DNA from: JBNJEM01 sp051745935
GTDB taxonomy: Bacteria; Planctomycetota; Planctomycetia; Pirellulales; Pirellulaceae
DNA: 8,094 nt
Reading direction: 5' to 3'
NCBI GenBank assembly: GCA_051745935.1
Contig: JBNJEM010000351.1
Span: forward strand, 1 to 8,094
A model generated the notes under the pieces. It ran no database searches and was not told the DNA's origin. It worked only from the letters and a program-made list of their open reading frames with translations. Below are positions 1 through 7,622 of this stretch, piece by piece (position 1 is the stretch's first letter; every line of letters starts with the position of its first letter). Made by a program: the position numbers and the translations under genes.

Positions 1-44
1 CTATGTATCGTTTCTGACTGGGTGCAGTGTTACGGATCAGGTTC

Positions 45-1850
45 ATGAGATTGAAAAGAACGCATAGCTGCGGGCAGGCGAGAGTGGGCGACGTGGGGAA
101 GCGGGTGGTCTTGGCGGGGTGGGTGCATTCGTATCGCGACCACGGCAACCTGGTGTTCGTCGATCTCCGAGACAGGGAGGGAATCACGCAGCTCGTATTC
201 AATCCCGCCACTCATCCGGAGGCGCATGCGACGGCCCGGTCGCTGCGGTGTGAATGGGTGGTCGCGGTGTCGGGCACGGTCCGAGACCGGGATGAGGCGC
301 TGATCAATCCGAAGATCCCCACCGGCGAGGTCGAGGTGGCGGTGGACCGCGTTGACGTGGAAAACAGGAGCGAGACCCTCCCGTTCCACCTTGATCACGC
401 CAGAAACACCAGTGAAGAACTACGCTTGCAGCATCGGTACGTTGATCTTCGAAGGCCGGTGATGCAGCAGATACTGGACGTCAGGCACCGCGTGGTCAAA
501 ACGGTCCGGGACCACTTCGATGCGCTCGGCTTTCGCGAAATCGAAACCCCCATGTTGGCCAAGAGTACGCCCGAGGGCGCGCGGGACTTGCTGGTTCCAA
601 GCAGGCTGCAGGAGGGTGATTTTTACGCCCTGCCTCAATCACCACAATTGTTCAAGCAGCTGTTAATGGTCGGCGGAGTGGACAAGTATTTTCAAGTGGC
701 CCGCTGCTTTCGCGATGAAGATCCTCGTTCCGACCGGCAACTGGAATTCACGCAGGTGGACGTGGAGATGAGTTTCGTGGGCATGGACGAGGTCATCGAG
801 GTCCACGACGAGCTGTTGTCGAGGATTTGGGAGGTGGTCAAGGGCCGGAAGATTACCACCCCCATACGCCGCATGTGTTACCATGAGGCGATGGACAGGT
901 ACGGCACGGATCGGCCCGATCTCCGGTTCGGACTTGAGTTAAAGGATGTCACGCAGGTCGTCGCGGCGAGTTCATTCAACGTGTTCACGTCGGTGGCCCA
1001 CAAGGGGGGAGTGGTCAAGGGGCTGTGCGCCCCCGGCGGAACCAAGCTCACGAAAAACTACATTGAGGGGCCGCTGACCGATTTTGTCGTCGAACTCGGG
1101 GCACGAGGATTGGCTTGGTTCAGAGTCACGCGGGCGGGAGACAAACTGGCGTGCAGCAGCAGCATCGCGCAGTTTTTCAGCGAAGAACAGCTGCGACGTT
1201 TGATTGACGTTTTCGGGGCCCGTGAGGGCGACGTGATGCTTTTCATCGCGGACAGGAAGGAGGCGGCCCACGGAATCCTGGGGGCACTCCGAAACCGGTT
1301 GGGCCGGGAGCTGTCGCTTTACGACCAAGAGGCACTTGAATTTGTATGGATCGTTGATTTCCCGCTGTTGAAATGGAACGAAGACGAGCATCGGTTTGAG
1401 TCCTTGCACCATCCGTTCACGGCTCCGGTCCCCGCCGACGTGGAGAAACTGGGAACGAACCCCGCTGAGGTGTTTTCTCAGGCGTACGATATTGTCTTGA
1501 ATGGTTCGGAGATCGGGGGTGGGAGTATTCGTATCCACCAAAGGGAGCTTCAAAACCGGGTCTTTTCCTTGCTCAACCTGTCCCAAAAGCAGGTTGAAGA
1601 GCGGTTTGGATTCTTTTTGAAAGCGCTGGACTTTGGCGCTCCCCCGCATGGAGGCATCGCGTTCGGCTTGGACCGTATTATCATGCTGCTGATGGATACG
1701 CCAAACATCAGGGACGTGATTCCCTTTCCCAAGACGAAGAAGGGGCAATGCTTGTTGACGGGCGCGCCATCACCGGTGGACCAGAAACAGCTTGACGAAT
1801 TAAATCTGAGAACGCAGGTTCATTCACATACTCCACATACTGAAGGTTAA
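45..1850 (+). CDS. aspS: Aspartyl-tRNA synthetase, bacterial type, probably non-discriminating
   Basis: Cytosolic class II synthetase that attaches aspartate to tRNA(Asp) and, on the evidence below, probably also to tRNA(Asn). From the ATG at 45 it has 601 residues, close to the usual 580-600. Domains in order: N-terminal OB-fold anticodon-binding domain (about 1-110, with RDHGNLVFVDLRDREG at 31-46); class II motif 1 region (about 132-190, with FREIETPML from 163); motif 2 (FRDEDPRSDRQLEFTQ from 222); the bacterial GAD insertion domain (about 295-430); motif 3 (GIAFGLDR from 537, with the class II arginine at 544). His33, Leu86 and Ile91 lie at positions linked to relaxed tRNA choice. An in-frame GTG at 27 would add six residues. 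Neither start has a clear Shine-Dalgarno; I prefer the ATG because MRLKRTHSCG matches where the family normally begins. The promoter lies outside the window. First gene of an operon with gatCAB. Confidence 0.97.
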   Translation: MRLKRTHSCGQARVGDVGKRVVLAGWVHSYRDHGNLVFVDLRDREGITQLVFNPATHPEAHATARSLRCEWVVAVSGTVRDRDEALINPKIPTGEVEVAVDRVDVENRSETLPFHLDHARNTSEELRLQHRYVDLRRPVMQQILDVRHRVVKTVRDHFDALGFREIETPMLAKSTPEGARDLLVPSRLQEGDFYALPQSPQLFKQLLMVGGVDKYFQVARCFRDEDPRSDRQLEFTQVDVEMSFVGMDEVIEVHDELLSRIWEVVKGRKITTPIRRMCYHEAMDRYGTDRPDLRFGLELKDVTQVVAASSFNVFTSVAHKGGVVKGLCAPGGTKLTKNYIEGPLTDFVVELGARGLAWFRVTRAGDKLACSSSIAQFFSEEQLRRLIDVFGAREGDVMLFIADRKEAAHGILGALRNRLGRELSLYDQEALEFVWIVDFPLLKWNEDEHRFESLHHPFTAPVPADVEKLGTNPAEVFSQAYDIVLNGSEIGGGSIRIHQRELQNRVFSLLNLSQKQVEERFGFFLKALDFGAPPHGGIAFGLDRIIMLLMDTPNIRDVIPFPKTKKGQCLLTGAPSPVDQKQLDELNLRTQVHSHTPHTEG

Positions 1851-1858
1851 GGGACGGA

Positions 1859-2167
1859 ATGACTGACGGAATAGACCGGCGGCAGGTCCGCGCCGTGGCG
1901 AAGCTGGCCAGGTTGGAACTTGACGAGTCCGAGGTGACCGAATTCACCGGGCAGTTGCAAACCATTATCGAATACGTGGAAAAGATGCAGCGAGTCAACA
2001 CCGAGGGGGTGGAGCCGCTGGCTCACTGTCTGCCGATCACGAACCGATTTCGCCACGACGAGGTCAAGGACTCTCTGGCGCCGGACGAGGCTCTCGAGAA
2101 CGCCCCGGCCCGCGACGGAGATTACTTCAAGGTGCCTAGAATGCTCGACGAAACACCGGGAGCCTAG
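1859..2167 (+). CDS. gatC: Asp-tRNA(Asn)/Glu-tRNA(Gln) amidotransferase subunit C
   Basis: Small subunit of the GatCAB amidotransferase. In known structures GatC wraps around the GatA-GatB interface and is needed for a stable, active complex; it has no catalytic residues. At 102 residues it has the usual family length. Family signatures are VAKLARLEL at 13-21, a long helical stretch after it (about 22-45), and the C-terminal YFKVPRML at 89-96. It starts 8 nt after the aspS stop codon, and a purine-rich AAGGGACGGA that overlaps that stop serves as ribosome binding site. This tight packing implies co-transcription with aspS and gatA. Identification is firm from sequence and from its position directly before gatA. 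Confidence 0.97.
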   Translation: MTDGIDRRQVRAVAKLARLELDESEVTEFTGQLQTIIEYVEKMQRVNTEGVEPLAHCLPITNRFRHDEVKDSLAPDEALENAPARDGDYFKVPRMLDETPGA

Positions 2168-2168
2168 G

Positions 2169-3653
2169 ATGGGGAAGGACGTACTCGACTACTCCTGCCT
2201 GCAGCTCAGGGAGATGATCGCGGCGGGGCAGCTAAAAAGCCAGGAGGCGGTGGACGCGGTTTTCGGGTCCATCGAGGAGCGGGATCCGGCCGTGGGCGCG
2301 TTTCTCAGCATTTCCAGGGATCGGGCCGAGGAGACGGCGAAAGCCATCGACGCGAAAATCGCGTCCGGCCAGTCCGTGGGACCGCTCGCGGGCTTGCCGG
2401 TGGCCCTCAAGGACAACCTGTGCACGTCATGGGGCACGACCACCTGTGGCTCAAGGATGCTGGAGAATTTCCACGCCCCCTACACGGCGACCGCCGTTCG
2501 GAACCTTGAAGCAGCGGGGGCGATCCTCATCGGCAAGACGAACATGGACGAGTTTGCCATGGGATCAAGCACGGAGAACTCCAGTCTGCGGAAGACGGTG
2601 AATCCGTGGTGCGGAGAGCGGGTGCCGGGGGGAAGCAGCGGTGGAGCGGCCGCGGCGGTGGCGACGGGGATGTGCTTCACCGCACTCGGATCGGACACCG
2701 GCGGCTCCATCCGTCAACCGGCGAGTTTTTGTGGCATCACCGGTCTCAAGCCGACGTACGGACGGGTCTCTAGATATGGCCTGGTTGCCTTTGGATCAAG
2801 CCTCGATCAGATCGGCCCGCTCGCTCGAAGCGTCGGAGACTGCGCCCTGATGCTCAATGTCATTGCCGGACACGATCCGGCCGACAGTACCAGTGTATCG
2901 GAGGAGATGGCTCCGGTTCCGGACTATCTGGCCGCGCTGGAAAAACCGGTGGAGAATCTGAGAATCGGGATCGCTCCCCGGTTCACCGCCGGGATCCAGC
3001 CGGCCGTCCAAACGGCGGTCGACCAGGCTCTGGAAACATTTCGCGATCTGGGCGCGGAAACGGTTGAAATCGAATTGCCCCACATGGATTATGCCATTGC
3101 CGCCTACTATGTGATTGCGACCGGCGAGGCGTCGAGCAACCTGGCGCGATACGATGGCGTTCATTACGGCCATCGCGCCAACGATCCCGGCGATTGCATC
3201 GAGCTGTATACGCGATCGAGAGACGAGGGGTTTGGCAAAGAGGTCAAACGCCGCGTCATGCTCGGCACCTACGCGCTCTCGAGCGGCTACTACGATGCCT
3301 ACTATCTGCAGGCGCTAAAGGTGCGAAACCTGATACGTGGGGATTTGGACGCCGCCTTTCGGACGTGTGACTGTATCGTGATGCCGGTCGCGCCCACGAC
3401 CGCTTTCGAGATTGGGGAAAAGATCGGGGATCCGTTGTTGATGTACCTGACGGACGTGTTTACGATTCCCGCCAATCTGGCCGGCATTCCCGGCATTTCG
3501 GTTCCCTGCGGTTTGGACCAGAACCAGCTGCCCGTGGGGCTCCAGATCCTCGCCCCCGCTTTCTCGGAGGAGAAGCTTCTGAGGGTAGCCAGAATGTTCG
3601 AAAACGCGACGGATTGGCACGCCATGCGGCCGGAAGTTAACCATGGAACGTAA
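2169..3653 (+). CDS. gatA: Asp-tRNA(Asn)/Glu-tRNA(Gln) amidotransferase subunit A (glutaminase)
   Basis: Glutaminase subunit of GatCAB. It hydrolyses glutamine and passes the ammonia through a channel to GatB. It belongs to the amidase-signature family and has 494 residues (usual about 480-495). The full Ser-cisSer-Lys triad is visible: Lys81 in PVALKDN, Ser156 in the glycine-serine loop PGGSSGG, and nucleophile Ser180 in GSDTGGSIRQP. These sit two residues after the S. aureus GatA positions (79, 154, 178) as I recall them. ELYTRSRDEGFG and VKRRVMLGTYALSSGYYDAYY (split across about 345-376) and DVFTIPANLAGIPGISVPCG from 429 are also typical. The ATG lies one base after the gatC stop, with GGGAG at 2158-2162 inside the end of gatC as ribosome binding site. 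Its last 11 bases overlap gatB. No defects seen. Confidence 0.98.
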   Translation: MGKDVLDYSCLQLREMIAAGQLKSQEAVDAVFGSIEERDPAVGAFLSISRDRAEETAKAIDAKIASGQSVGPLAGLPVALKDNLCTSWGTTTCGSRMLENFHAPYTATAVRNLEAAGAILIGKTNMDEFAMGSSTENSSLRKTVNPWCGERVPGGSSGGAAAAVATGMCFTALGSDTGGSIRQPASFCGITGLKPTYGRVSRYGLVAFGSSLDQIGPLARSVGDCALMLNVIAGHDPADSTSVSEEMAPVPDYLAALEKPVENLRIGIAPRFTAGIQPAVQTAVDQALETFRDLGAETVEIELPHMDYAIAAYYVIATGEASSNLARYDGVHYGHRANDPGDCIELYTRSRDEGFGKEVKRRVMLGTYALSSGYYDAYYLQALKVRNLIRGDLDAAFRTCDCIVMPVAPTTAFEIGEKIGDPLLMYLTDVFTIPANLAGIPGISVPCGLDQNQLPVGLQILAPAFSEEKLLRVARMFENATDWHAMRPEVNHGT

Positions 3654-5097
3654 GATCATCGTTGGCCTGGAAATCCATGTACAGCTGGACACCCGGACTA
3701 AAATGTTCTGCGGGTGCGGGGTGGAGTTTGGCGCGGCGCCCAACAGCAGGACGTGTCCGGTCTGCCTGGGCATGCCGGGATCGTTGCCGGTGATGAACCG
3801 CCAGGCGGTGGAACGAGCCATTCTCGCGGCCATGGCCCTGAACTGTGACATCGCGCGGTTCACGAAGTGGGATCGCAAGAGCTATTACTATCCGGACCTG
3901 CCCAAAAACTATCAGATCAGCCAGTACGACCTGCCGCTGGGCAGTAACGGGTATATCGAGATTCCAACCCACGGGGCGGAGAAGAAAAAGGTACGAATCA
4001 AGCGGGTTCATCTGGAGGAAGACGCCGGAAAAAACCTTCACGACGCGGGGAATTTCTCCAAAGTTGACCTGAATCGAGCCGGCACGCCGCTTCTGGAAAT
4101 CGTGACCGAGCCCGATCTCAATGCCGCGGGGGAAGTCAGGGCCTTGGCCGAGGAACTGCAGCGAATCGTCCGCTACCTGAATGTCTCCAAGGGCGATATG
4201 CAAAAGGGGCATATGCGGTTCGAACCCAATATCAACCTGGCGCTCGGCGAGGGGGGTGCCGAGTACAAAACACCTATCGCGGAGATCAAGAACCTGAACA
4301 GCTTCCGGGCTCTGGAAAGCAGCGTCGCGTTCGAGGCTCGCAGGCAACTCGACGAGTTCCTCGAAACACACGTGACGTTTGAAAAAGGGAACAAGAGCAC
4401 TCGAGGCTGGGATGACGGCCGGCAGAGAACCGTTTTGCAGCGGGAAAAGGAGGAGGCCGAGGAGTACCGCTATTTTCCAGACCCCGACCTGGTTCCGGTG
4501 GAGCTCGACGAAGCGTGGTTGAAACGGATCGAAACGCGATTGTGCGAACTGCCCTTGCAGCGACAAAGCAGGTATGTCCGGGAGTACCAGTTGAGCGATT
4601 ACGACGCCGGCGTATTAACCGCCGAACGATCGCTTTCCGACTATTTCGATCAGGCCGTGGACGCCGGATCCGCCCCGAAACGGCTCTGCAACTTGGTCAC
4701 GCAGAGCGGGCTGAAACTGGCCAAGGAACAAGCGTGTTCATTTGTTGAATTGCGTGTGTCCGCGGAGCGAATGGCCAGGCTCGTGGGGATGGTCGAGTCT
4801 GGAGACGTGGGGGCCACGGCGGCCGACAAGATCCTGGAGGAAATGACGCGATGCGAGGAGCGGCCGGAGGCTATTGCGCGGCGACTGAATCTCCTCCAGC
4901 AGAGCGACGAGAGCCAGTTGGAAGACATCGTGAAGACGGTGATCGCGGAGAACCCCGAAACCGTGGAAATCGCCGCCAGCGGTCAGAAGAAGGCGAAAAA
5001 AGCCTTCGGGTACCTGATGGGGCAGGTGATGAAAAAAACGGGCGGAACCGCCAATCCCAAAATCGCCTCGGGTATCTTGAAAACACGGATCGGTTGA
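3643..5097 (+). CDS. gatB: Asp-tRNA(Asn)/Glu-tRNA(Gln) amidotransferase subunit B
   Basis: tRNA-binding and kinase subunit of GatCAB. It uses ATP to activate the side-chain carboxylate of misacylated Asp- or Glu-tRNA, which is then amidated with ammonia from GatA. It has 484 residues (usual about 475-485). The N-terminal catalytic domain opens with GLEIHVQL (8-15), followed by an intact four-cysteine zinc-type motif (Cys23, Cys25, Cys38, Cys41). The GatB signature DLNRAGTPLLEIVTEPD is at 142-158, and YRYFPDPDL follows in the middle of the protein. The C-terminal part (about 330-484) is the helical and YqeY-like tRNA-binding tail, ending in KKTGGTANPKIASGIL. The ATG at 3643 lies 11 bases inside the gatA end, with GGAAG at 3632-3636 spaced 6 nt, which suggests translational coupling. 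Last gene of the aspS-gatCAB block; the next gene is 102 bp away. Confidence 0.98.
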   Translation: MERKIIVGLEIHVQLDTRTKMFCGCGVEFGAAPNSRTCPVCLGMPGSLPVMNRQAVERAILAAMALNCDIARFTKWDRKSYYYPDLPKNYQISQYDLPLGSNGYIEIPTHGAEKKKVRIKRVHLEEDAGKNLHDAGNFSKVDLNRAGTPLLEIVTEPDLNAAGEVRALAEELQRIVRYLNVSKGDMQKGHMRFEPNINLALGEGGAEYKTPIAEIKNLNSFRALESSVAFEARRQLDEFLETHVTFEKGNKSTRGWDDGRQRTVLQREKEEAEEYRYFPDPDLVPVELDEAWLKRIETRLCELPLQRQSRYVREYQLSDYDAGVLTAERSLSDYFDQAVDAGSAPKRLCNLVTQSGLKLAKEQACSFVELRVSAERMARLVGMVESGDVGATAADKILEEMTRCEERPEAIARRLNLLQQSDESQLEDIVKTVIAENPETVEIAASGQKKAKKAFGYLMGQVMKKTGGTANPKIASGILKTRIG

Positions 5098-5122
5098 ACC
5101 GTCCCGGGCAGTCAGCGATATA
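5094..5122 (+). promoter_or_regulatory. Weak candidate promoter before the beta-propeller gene
   Basis: TTGAAC at 5094-5099 and GATATA at 5117-5122 are separated by 17 nt and match the sigma-70 consensus at 4 of 6 and 3 of 6 bases. The -35 element overlaps the gatB stop codon. It would start transcription about 70 nt before the ATG at 5200. An inverted repeat, GTCAGC at 5111-5116 with GCTGAC at 5140-5145 (23-nt loop), overlaps it. That repeat has no T-run, so it is not a good intrinsic terminator for the gat operon. The 102-bp gap supports a separate transcript, but the promoter itself is a weak match and readthrough from gatB is possible. Confidence 0.22.
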
Positions 5123-5199
5123 CCTTCACACTTGCACGGGCTGACAGCCACTGAGATGCAAATTCTGTTTCGTTCACTCACAATGGGCAAAGGCTGACC

Positions 5200-6723
5200 A
5201 TGAACTTCTCGACGAATGTCCGGAATGCTCTGTTTTTTTCCTGCGCGATCTTCGCAAGCGTTGCCGCCGTCACGAATGCACGGTCGGGCGATCGACCCCA
5301 GTGGGGCGCGCGACACACGCGGAACATGGTCTCGGACGAAACGGGACTGCCTGAACACTTTGACCCCGAAAGCGGCGAGGGCATCAAATGGTCCGTGGAT
5401 TTGGGAAGCCAGGCATACGGGACACCCGTGGTCAGCCAGGGGCGGGTGTTCATTGGCACGAACAATTCCGTGCCCTTCGACCCGCGGCATGAAGGGGATC
5501 ACGGGGTGTTGCTCTGCTTGGATGAACGCGACGGGTCGCTCGTGTGGCAGCTGGTTGTTCCACGGCGACTGGGAGACGACGGTTTTCTGGATCAGCCTCG
5601 CATCGCCCTGTGCTCGCCGCCGACCGTGGAAGGAAATCGCGTCTACGTCGTCACCAATCGAGCGGAAGTGGTTTGCCTGGACCTGGAGGGAATGGCCAAT
5701 GGGAATGATGGCCCGTATCAGGATGAAGGCCAGCACATGGTGCAATCGGGAGAAGCGCCCAAGGAGGTAACCGAAAAGGACGCCGACATTTTATGGTTGT
5801 TCGATATGCCTTCGCAAGCGGGCATCCATCCCCACGATTCGCCCCATAGCTCGATCCTGATCGACGGACGGTATCTCTATTTGAACACCGGAAATGGCGT
5901 GGACCTGACACACGTCAAGATTCGCAAGCCGGAGGCGCCCAGCCTCATCGTGTTGGATAAAAAGACCGGGAAGCTGGTGGGCCAGGATAACGAACGGATC
6001 GGACCCCGGATTTTTCACTGTACGTGGTCGTCACCGGCCAAGGGGGTGGTCGACGGCACCCCTCTCATCTTTTTCTGCGGCGGAGATGGAATCGTCTATG
6101 CATTCAAGCCGCTGCCCCAACGGCTCGACGAAGACAAGATCCACTTCTTGGAACGGGTTTGGAAATTCGATTGTGATCCGGACGCGCCCAAGGAGAATGT
6201 ACATGACTACGTGCGCAACCGGAAAGTCAGTCCCAGCAATATCATGGGCATGCCGGTCTTCTACAAAAACAGGATCTATGTCACCGGCGGGGGCGATTTC
6301 TGGTGGGGAAAACGTGAAGCGTTTGTCAAGTGCATCGACGCGACCCGGACCGGCGACATCACATCAGACGGCGAAGTGTGGTCGCAACCCCTCTCGCCCC
6401 ACGCCTGTGCCACGCCCGCCATCTTCAACGACCTGGTGTTCGTCGGCGACCTCGGCCGAAACATCTATTGCTTCGACGCCAACACCGGGAAACGCTACTG
6501 GGAGCACCGCATGAACGGGGACGTCTGGTCAACCATCCTCGTGGCCGACGGTAAAGTGCACGTCGGCTCGGATGGACGCGATTTCCGGATTTTCAAGGCC
6601 AGCAAGACCAAGGAACAACTTGCGTCCATCCGGCTGGACAGTCGGATGCGGACAACCCCCGTGGCGGCGAACGGTAGACTCTACCTCAACACACTCTGCC
6701 GGCTCTACGCCGTCGAAAAGTAA
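5200..6723 (+). CDS. Exported PQQ-like beta-propeller repeat protein of unknown function
   Basis: A 507-residue protein with a signal peptide: a short basic start (Arg8), a hydrophobic core at about 10-24 and a plausible cleavage after TNA at 25-27. It should be exported by Sec. The mature part consists of beta-propeller blades of the PQQ-dehydrogenase type. Degenerate blade motifs ending in Gly and often Trp recur: LDERDGSLVW at 107-116, LDKKTGKLVG from 252, IDATRTG from 379 and FDANTGKRYW at 425-434. Each is followed by strands such as TPVVSQGRVFIG or TPAIFNDLVFVG. There is no CxxCH heme motif and no vicinal Cys-Cys pair as in alcohol dehydrogenases, so quinoprotein activity cannot be assumed; many such proteins bind no PQQ. 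AAAGG at 5189-5193, 6 nt before the ATG, supports the start. It is convergent with the FKBP gene and has no obvious link to the gat operon. Similar proteins are abundant in Planctomycetota. Fold assignment is good; function unknown. Confidence 0.9.
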   Translation: MNFSTNVRNALFFSCAIFASVAAVTNARSGDRPQWGARHTRNMVSDETGLPEHFDPESGEGIKWSVDLGSQAYGTPVVSQGRVFIGTNNSVPFDPRHEGDHGVLLCLDERDGSLVWQLVVPRRLGDDGFLDQPRIALCSPPTVEGNRVYVVTNRAEVVCLDLEGMANGNDGPYQDEGQHMVQSGEAPKEVTEKDADILWLFDMPSQAGIHPHDSPHSSILIDGRYLYLNTGNGVDLTHVKIRKPEAPSLIVLDKKTGKLVGQDNERIGPRIFHCTWSSPAKGVVDGTPLIFFCGGDGIVYAFKPLPQRLDEDKIHFLERVWKFDCDPDAPKENVHDYVRNRKVSPSNIMGMPVFYKNRIYVTGGGDFWWGKREAFVKCIDATRTGDITSDGEVWSQPLSPHACATPAIFNDLVFVGDLGRNIYCFDANTGKRYWEHRMNGDVWSTILVADGKVHVGSDGRDFRIFKASKTKEQLASIRLDSRMRTTPVAANGRLYLNTLCRLYAVEK

Positions 6724-6737
6724 CCGGAAGTAACCGG
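6718..6737 (+). repeat. 10-bp tandem duplication across a stop codon
   Basis: AAGTAACCGG occurs twice head to tail (6718-6727 and 6728-6737). The first copy contains the last codon and the TAA stop of the beta-propeller gene. The second copy repeats the TAA ten bases later, out of frame. ACCGG at 6723-6727 can also pair with CCGGT at 6734-6738 around a 6-nt loop, but the hairpin is short and lacks a T-run, so I do not call it a terminator. It looks like a recent slippage duplication. Confidence 0.7.
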
Positions 6738-6912
6738 TCACGGGCCAGAAACCGATATCCACCGAGGTTCGCACTTCCGTCGCACATCTTGAAGGTGGGC
6801 TTCTCGCGGCGCGAAAATGCCCCGCCCCCCCGTGTCCGGGCCGCGCGGCGGTACCCCCTATTAGCGATATTCGGGAAGGATCGCTCCCCGCGATGAGACT
6901 GCCCGCGAGGAA

Positions 6913-6935
6913 AGCGGCACGAGGGACGCGCCGCT
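6913..6935 (-). terminator. Probable intrinsic terminator of the FKBP gene
   Basis: Read on the minus strand, AGCGGCGCG pairs with CGTGCCGCT around a 5-nt loop (TCCCT), giving a 9-bp GC-rich stem with one G-U pair. It begins about 10 nt after the stop codon of the leftward FKBP gene. The stem ends in T and is followed by TTCC, a short U-tract only. The wobble pair becomes an A-C mismatch on the plus strand, so the structure is better as a leftward terminator than for the convergent beta-propeller gene. No equally good terminator was found for that gene in 6724-6912. Confidence 0.5.
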
Positions 6936-6945
6936 GGGGTGAGCG

Positions 6946-7377
6946 TTATTCGACGACTTCCACCAGTTTGAGGTCAAAATTCAGGTTTTGGCCGGCAAGC
7001 GGATGGTTGGCATCGACGGTCACGGAGTCCTCGTTCACCTCGGTGACCTGGAGCCGCATGGTGTCGCCATCCTGAGTGCTTCCCTGGAGCACCGTTCCCA
7101 CCTTGACATCCACGTCACTGGGAAGCTGGCTCTTGGATACCTCCATGATCGCTTGCTCGTTACGCTCGCCGTAGGCCTCCGTCGGCGGAACCTTCACCTG
7201 TTTTTCTTCCCCTTCCTCCATGCCTTTTACCGCATTCTCGACCGCCGGGATGATTTCGTTGCTGCCGATGGTGAATTCGAGGGGATCTCTTTCTTGGGAT
7301 GAGTCGAAAACGGTACCGTCATCGAGACTTCCCGTGTAATGAACACGAACCTTTTTGCTGTCTTCGGCTTTGGTCAT
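6946..7377 (-). CDS. SlyD-like FKBP-type peptidyl-prolyl cis-trans isomerase
   Basis: Cytosolic folding factor that catalyses prolyl cis-trans isomerisation and probably acts as a chaperone. It has 143 residues and no signal peptide. The FKBP core starts with VRVHYTGSLDDGTVFDSS (10-27) and continues through IIPAVENAVKGMEEGEEK (42-59) and PPTEAYGER (64-72). An inserted IF (chaperone flap) domain covers about 72-120. The core closes with the SlyD-type signature NHPLAGQNLNFDLKLVEV near the C-terminus. The histidine/cysteine-rich metal-binding tail of E. coli SlyD is absent, so this is the short form and a nickel-handling role is not expected. The protein is acidic. The ATG at 7377 is well supported by GGAGG 9 nt upstream. 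It is monocistronic within the window, with a terminator hairpin just after the stop. Confidence 0.95.
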   Translation of the reverse strand: MTKAEDSKKVRVHYTGSLDDGTVFDSSQERDPLEFTIGSNEIIPAVENAVKGMEEGEEKQVKVPPTEAYGERNEQAIMEVSKSQLPSDVDVKVGTVLQGSTQDGDTMRLQVTEVNEDSVTVDANHPLAGQNLNFDLKLVEVVE

Positions 7378-7386
7378 TACGCGTAA

Positions 7387-7391
7387 CCTCC
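7387..7391 (-). promoter_or_regulatory. Strong Shine-Dalgarno of the FKBP gene
   Basis: On the minus strand GGAGGTTA lies upstream of the ATG, with the GGAGG core 9 nt from it. It is the strongest ribosome binding site in the window and fixes the start of the isomerase. Confidence 0.8.
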
Positions 7392-7544
7392 ATCATTGTC
7401 CCCCCGAAAGACAATCAAGAACAAGCCAACACGTCGGGGATCAGCTGCCGGCTGCCGAAAAAACTTCGCAGGACGCAGCACGGCACACACCCGGAATTGC
7501 CAGGCCATTCAAGCACATACGCCCCAAACTTACAATCACCCATT

Positions 7545-7573
7545 ATCTTACAGGCCGTGGTTGGAAAATGCAA
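7545..7573 (-). promoter_or_regulatory. Weak candidate promoter for the FKBP gene
   Basis: On the minus strand TTGCAT (7568-7573) and TAAGAT (7545-7550) are spaced by 17 nt and match the sigma-70 consensus at 3 of 6 and 4 of 6 bases, within a locally AT-richer stretch. The transcript would have a leader of about 160 nt. The match is modest and other sigma factors are possible. Confidence 0.22.
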
Positions 7574-7622
7574 ACCCGGGCCGGCCCACTCGCCTGCACG
7601 CACGCCCGAACACAATGGCATC

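Noticed and set aside
972..1748. 258-codon open frame on the minus strand inside aspS
   Set aside because: It is antisense to a clearly conserved gene, its translation has no recognisable domain, and long antisense frames are common in GC-rich genes.
3637..4566. 309-codon minus-strand frame over gatB
   Set aside because: It is a shadow of gatB with no family resemblance and no ribosome binding site that stands out.
5200..5260. Possible lipoprotein signal at Cys15 of the propeller protein
   Set aside because: The residues before it are Phe-Phe-Ser, which do not fit a lipobox, and Cys15 lies in the middle of the hydrophobic core. An ordinary Sec signal fits better.
4738..5745. 335-codon minus-strand frame across the end of gatB, the gap and the propeller gene
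   Set aside because: It overlaps two well-supported genes and its translation is low in hydrophobic-core patterns and rich in His and Arg, as expected for a shadow frame.
7438..7470. Hairpin-like GC-rich stretch next to a run of six A
   Set aside because: The possible stem (CAGC with GCTG) is only 4 bp. The A-run follows it on the plus strand, so it is not a terminator on either strand.
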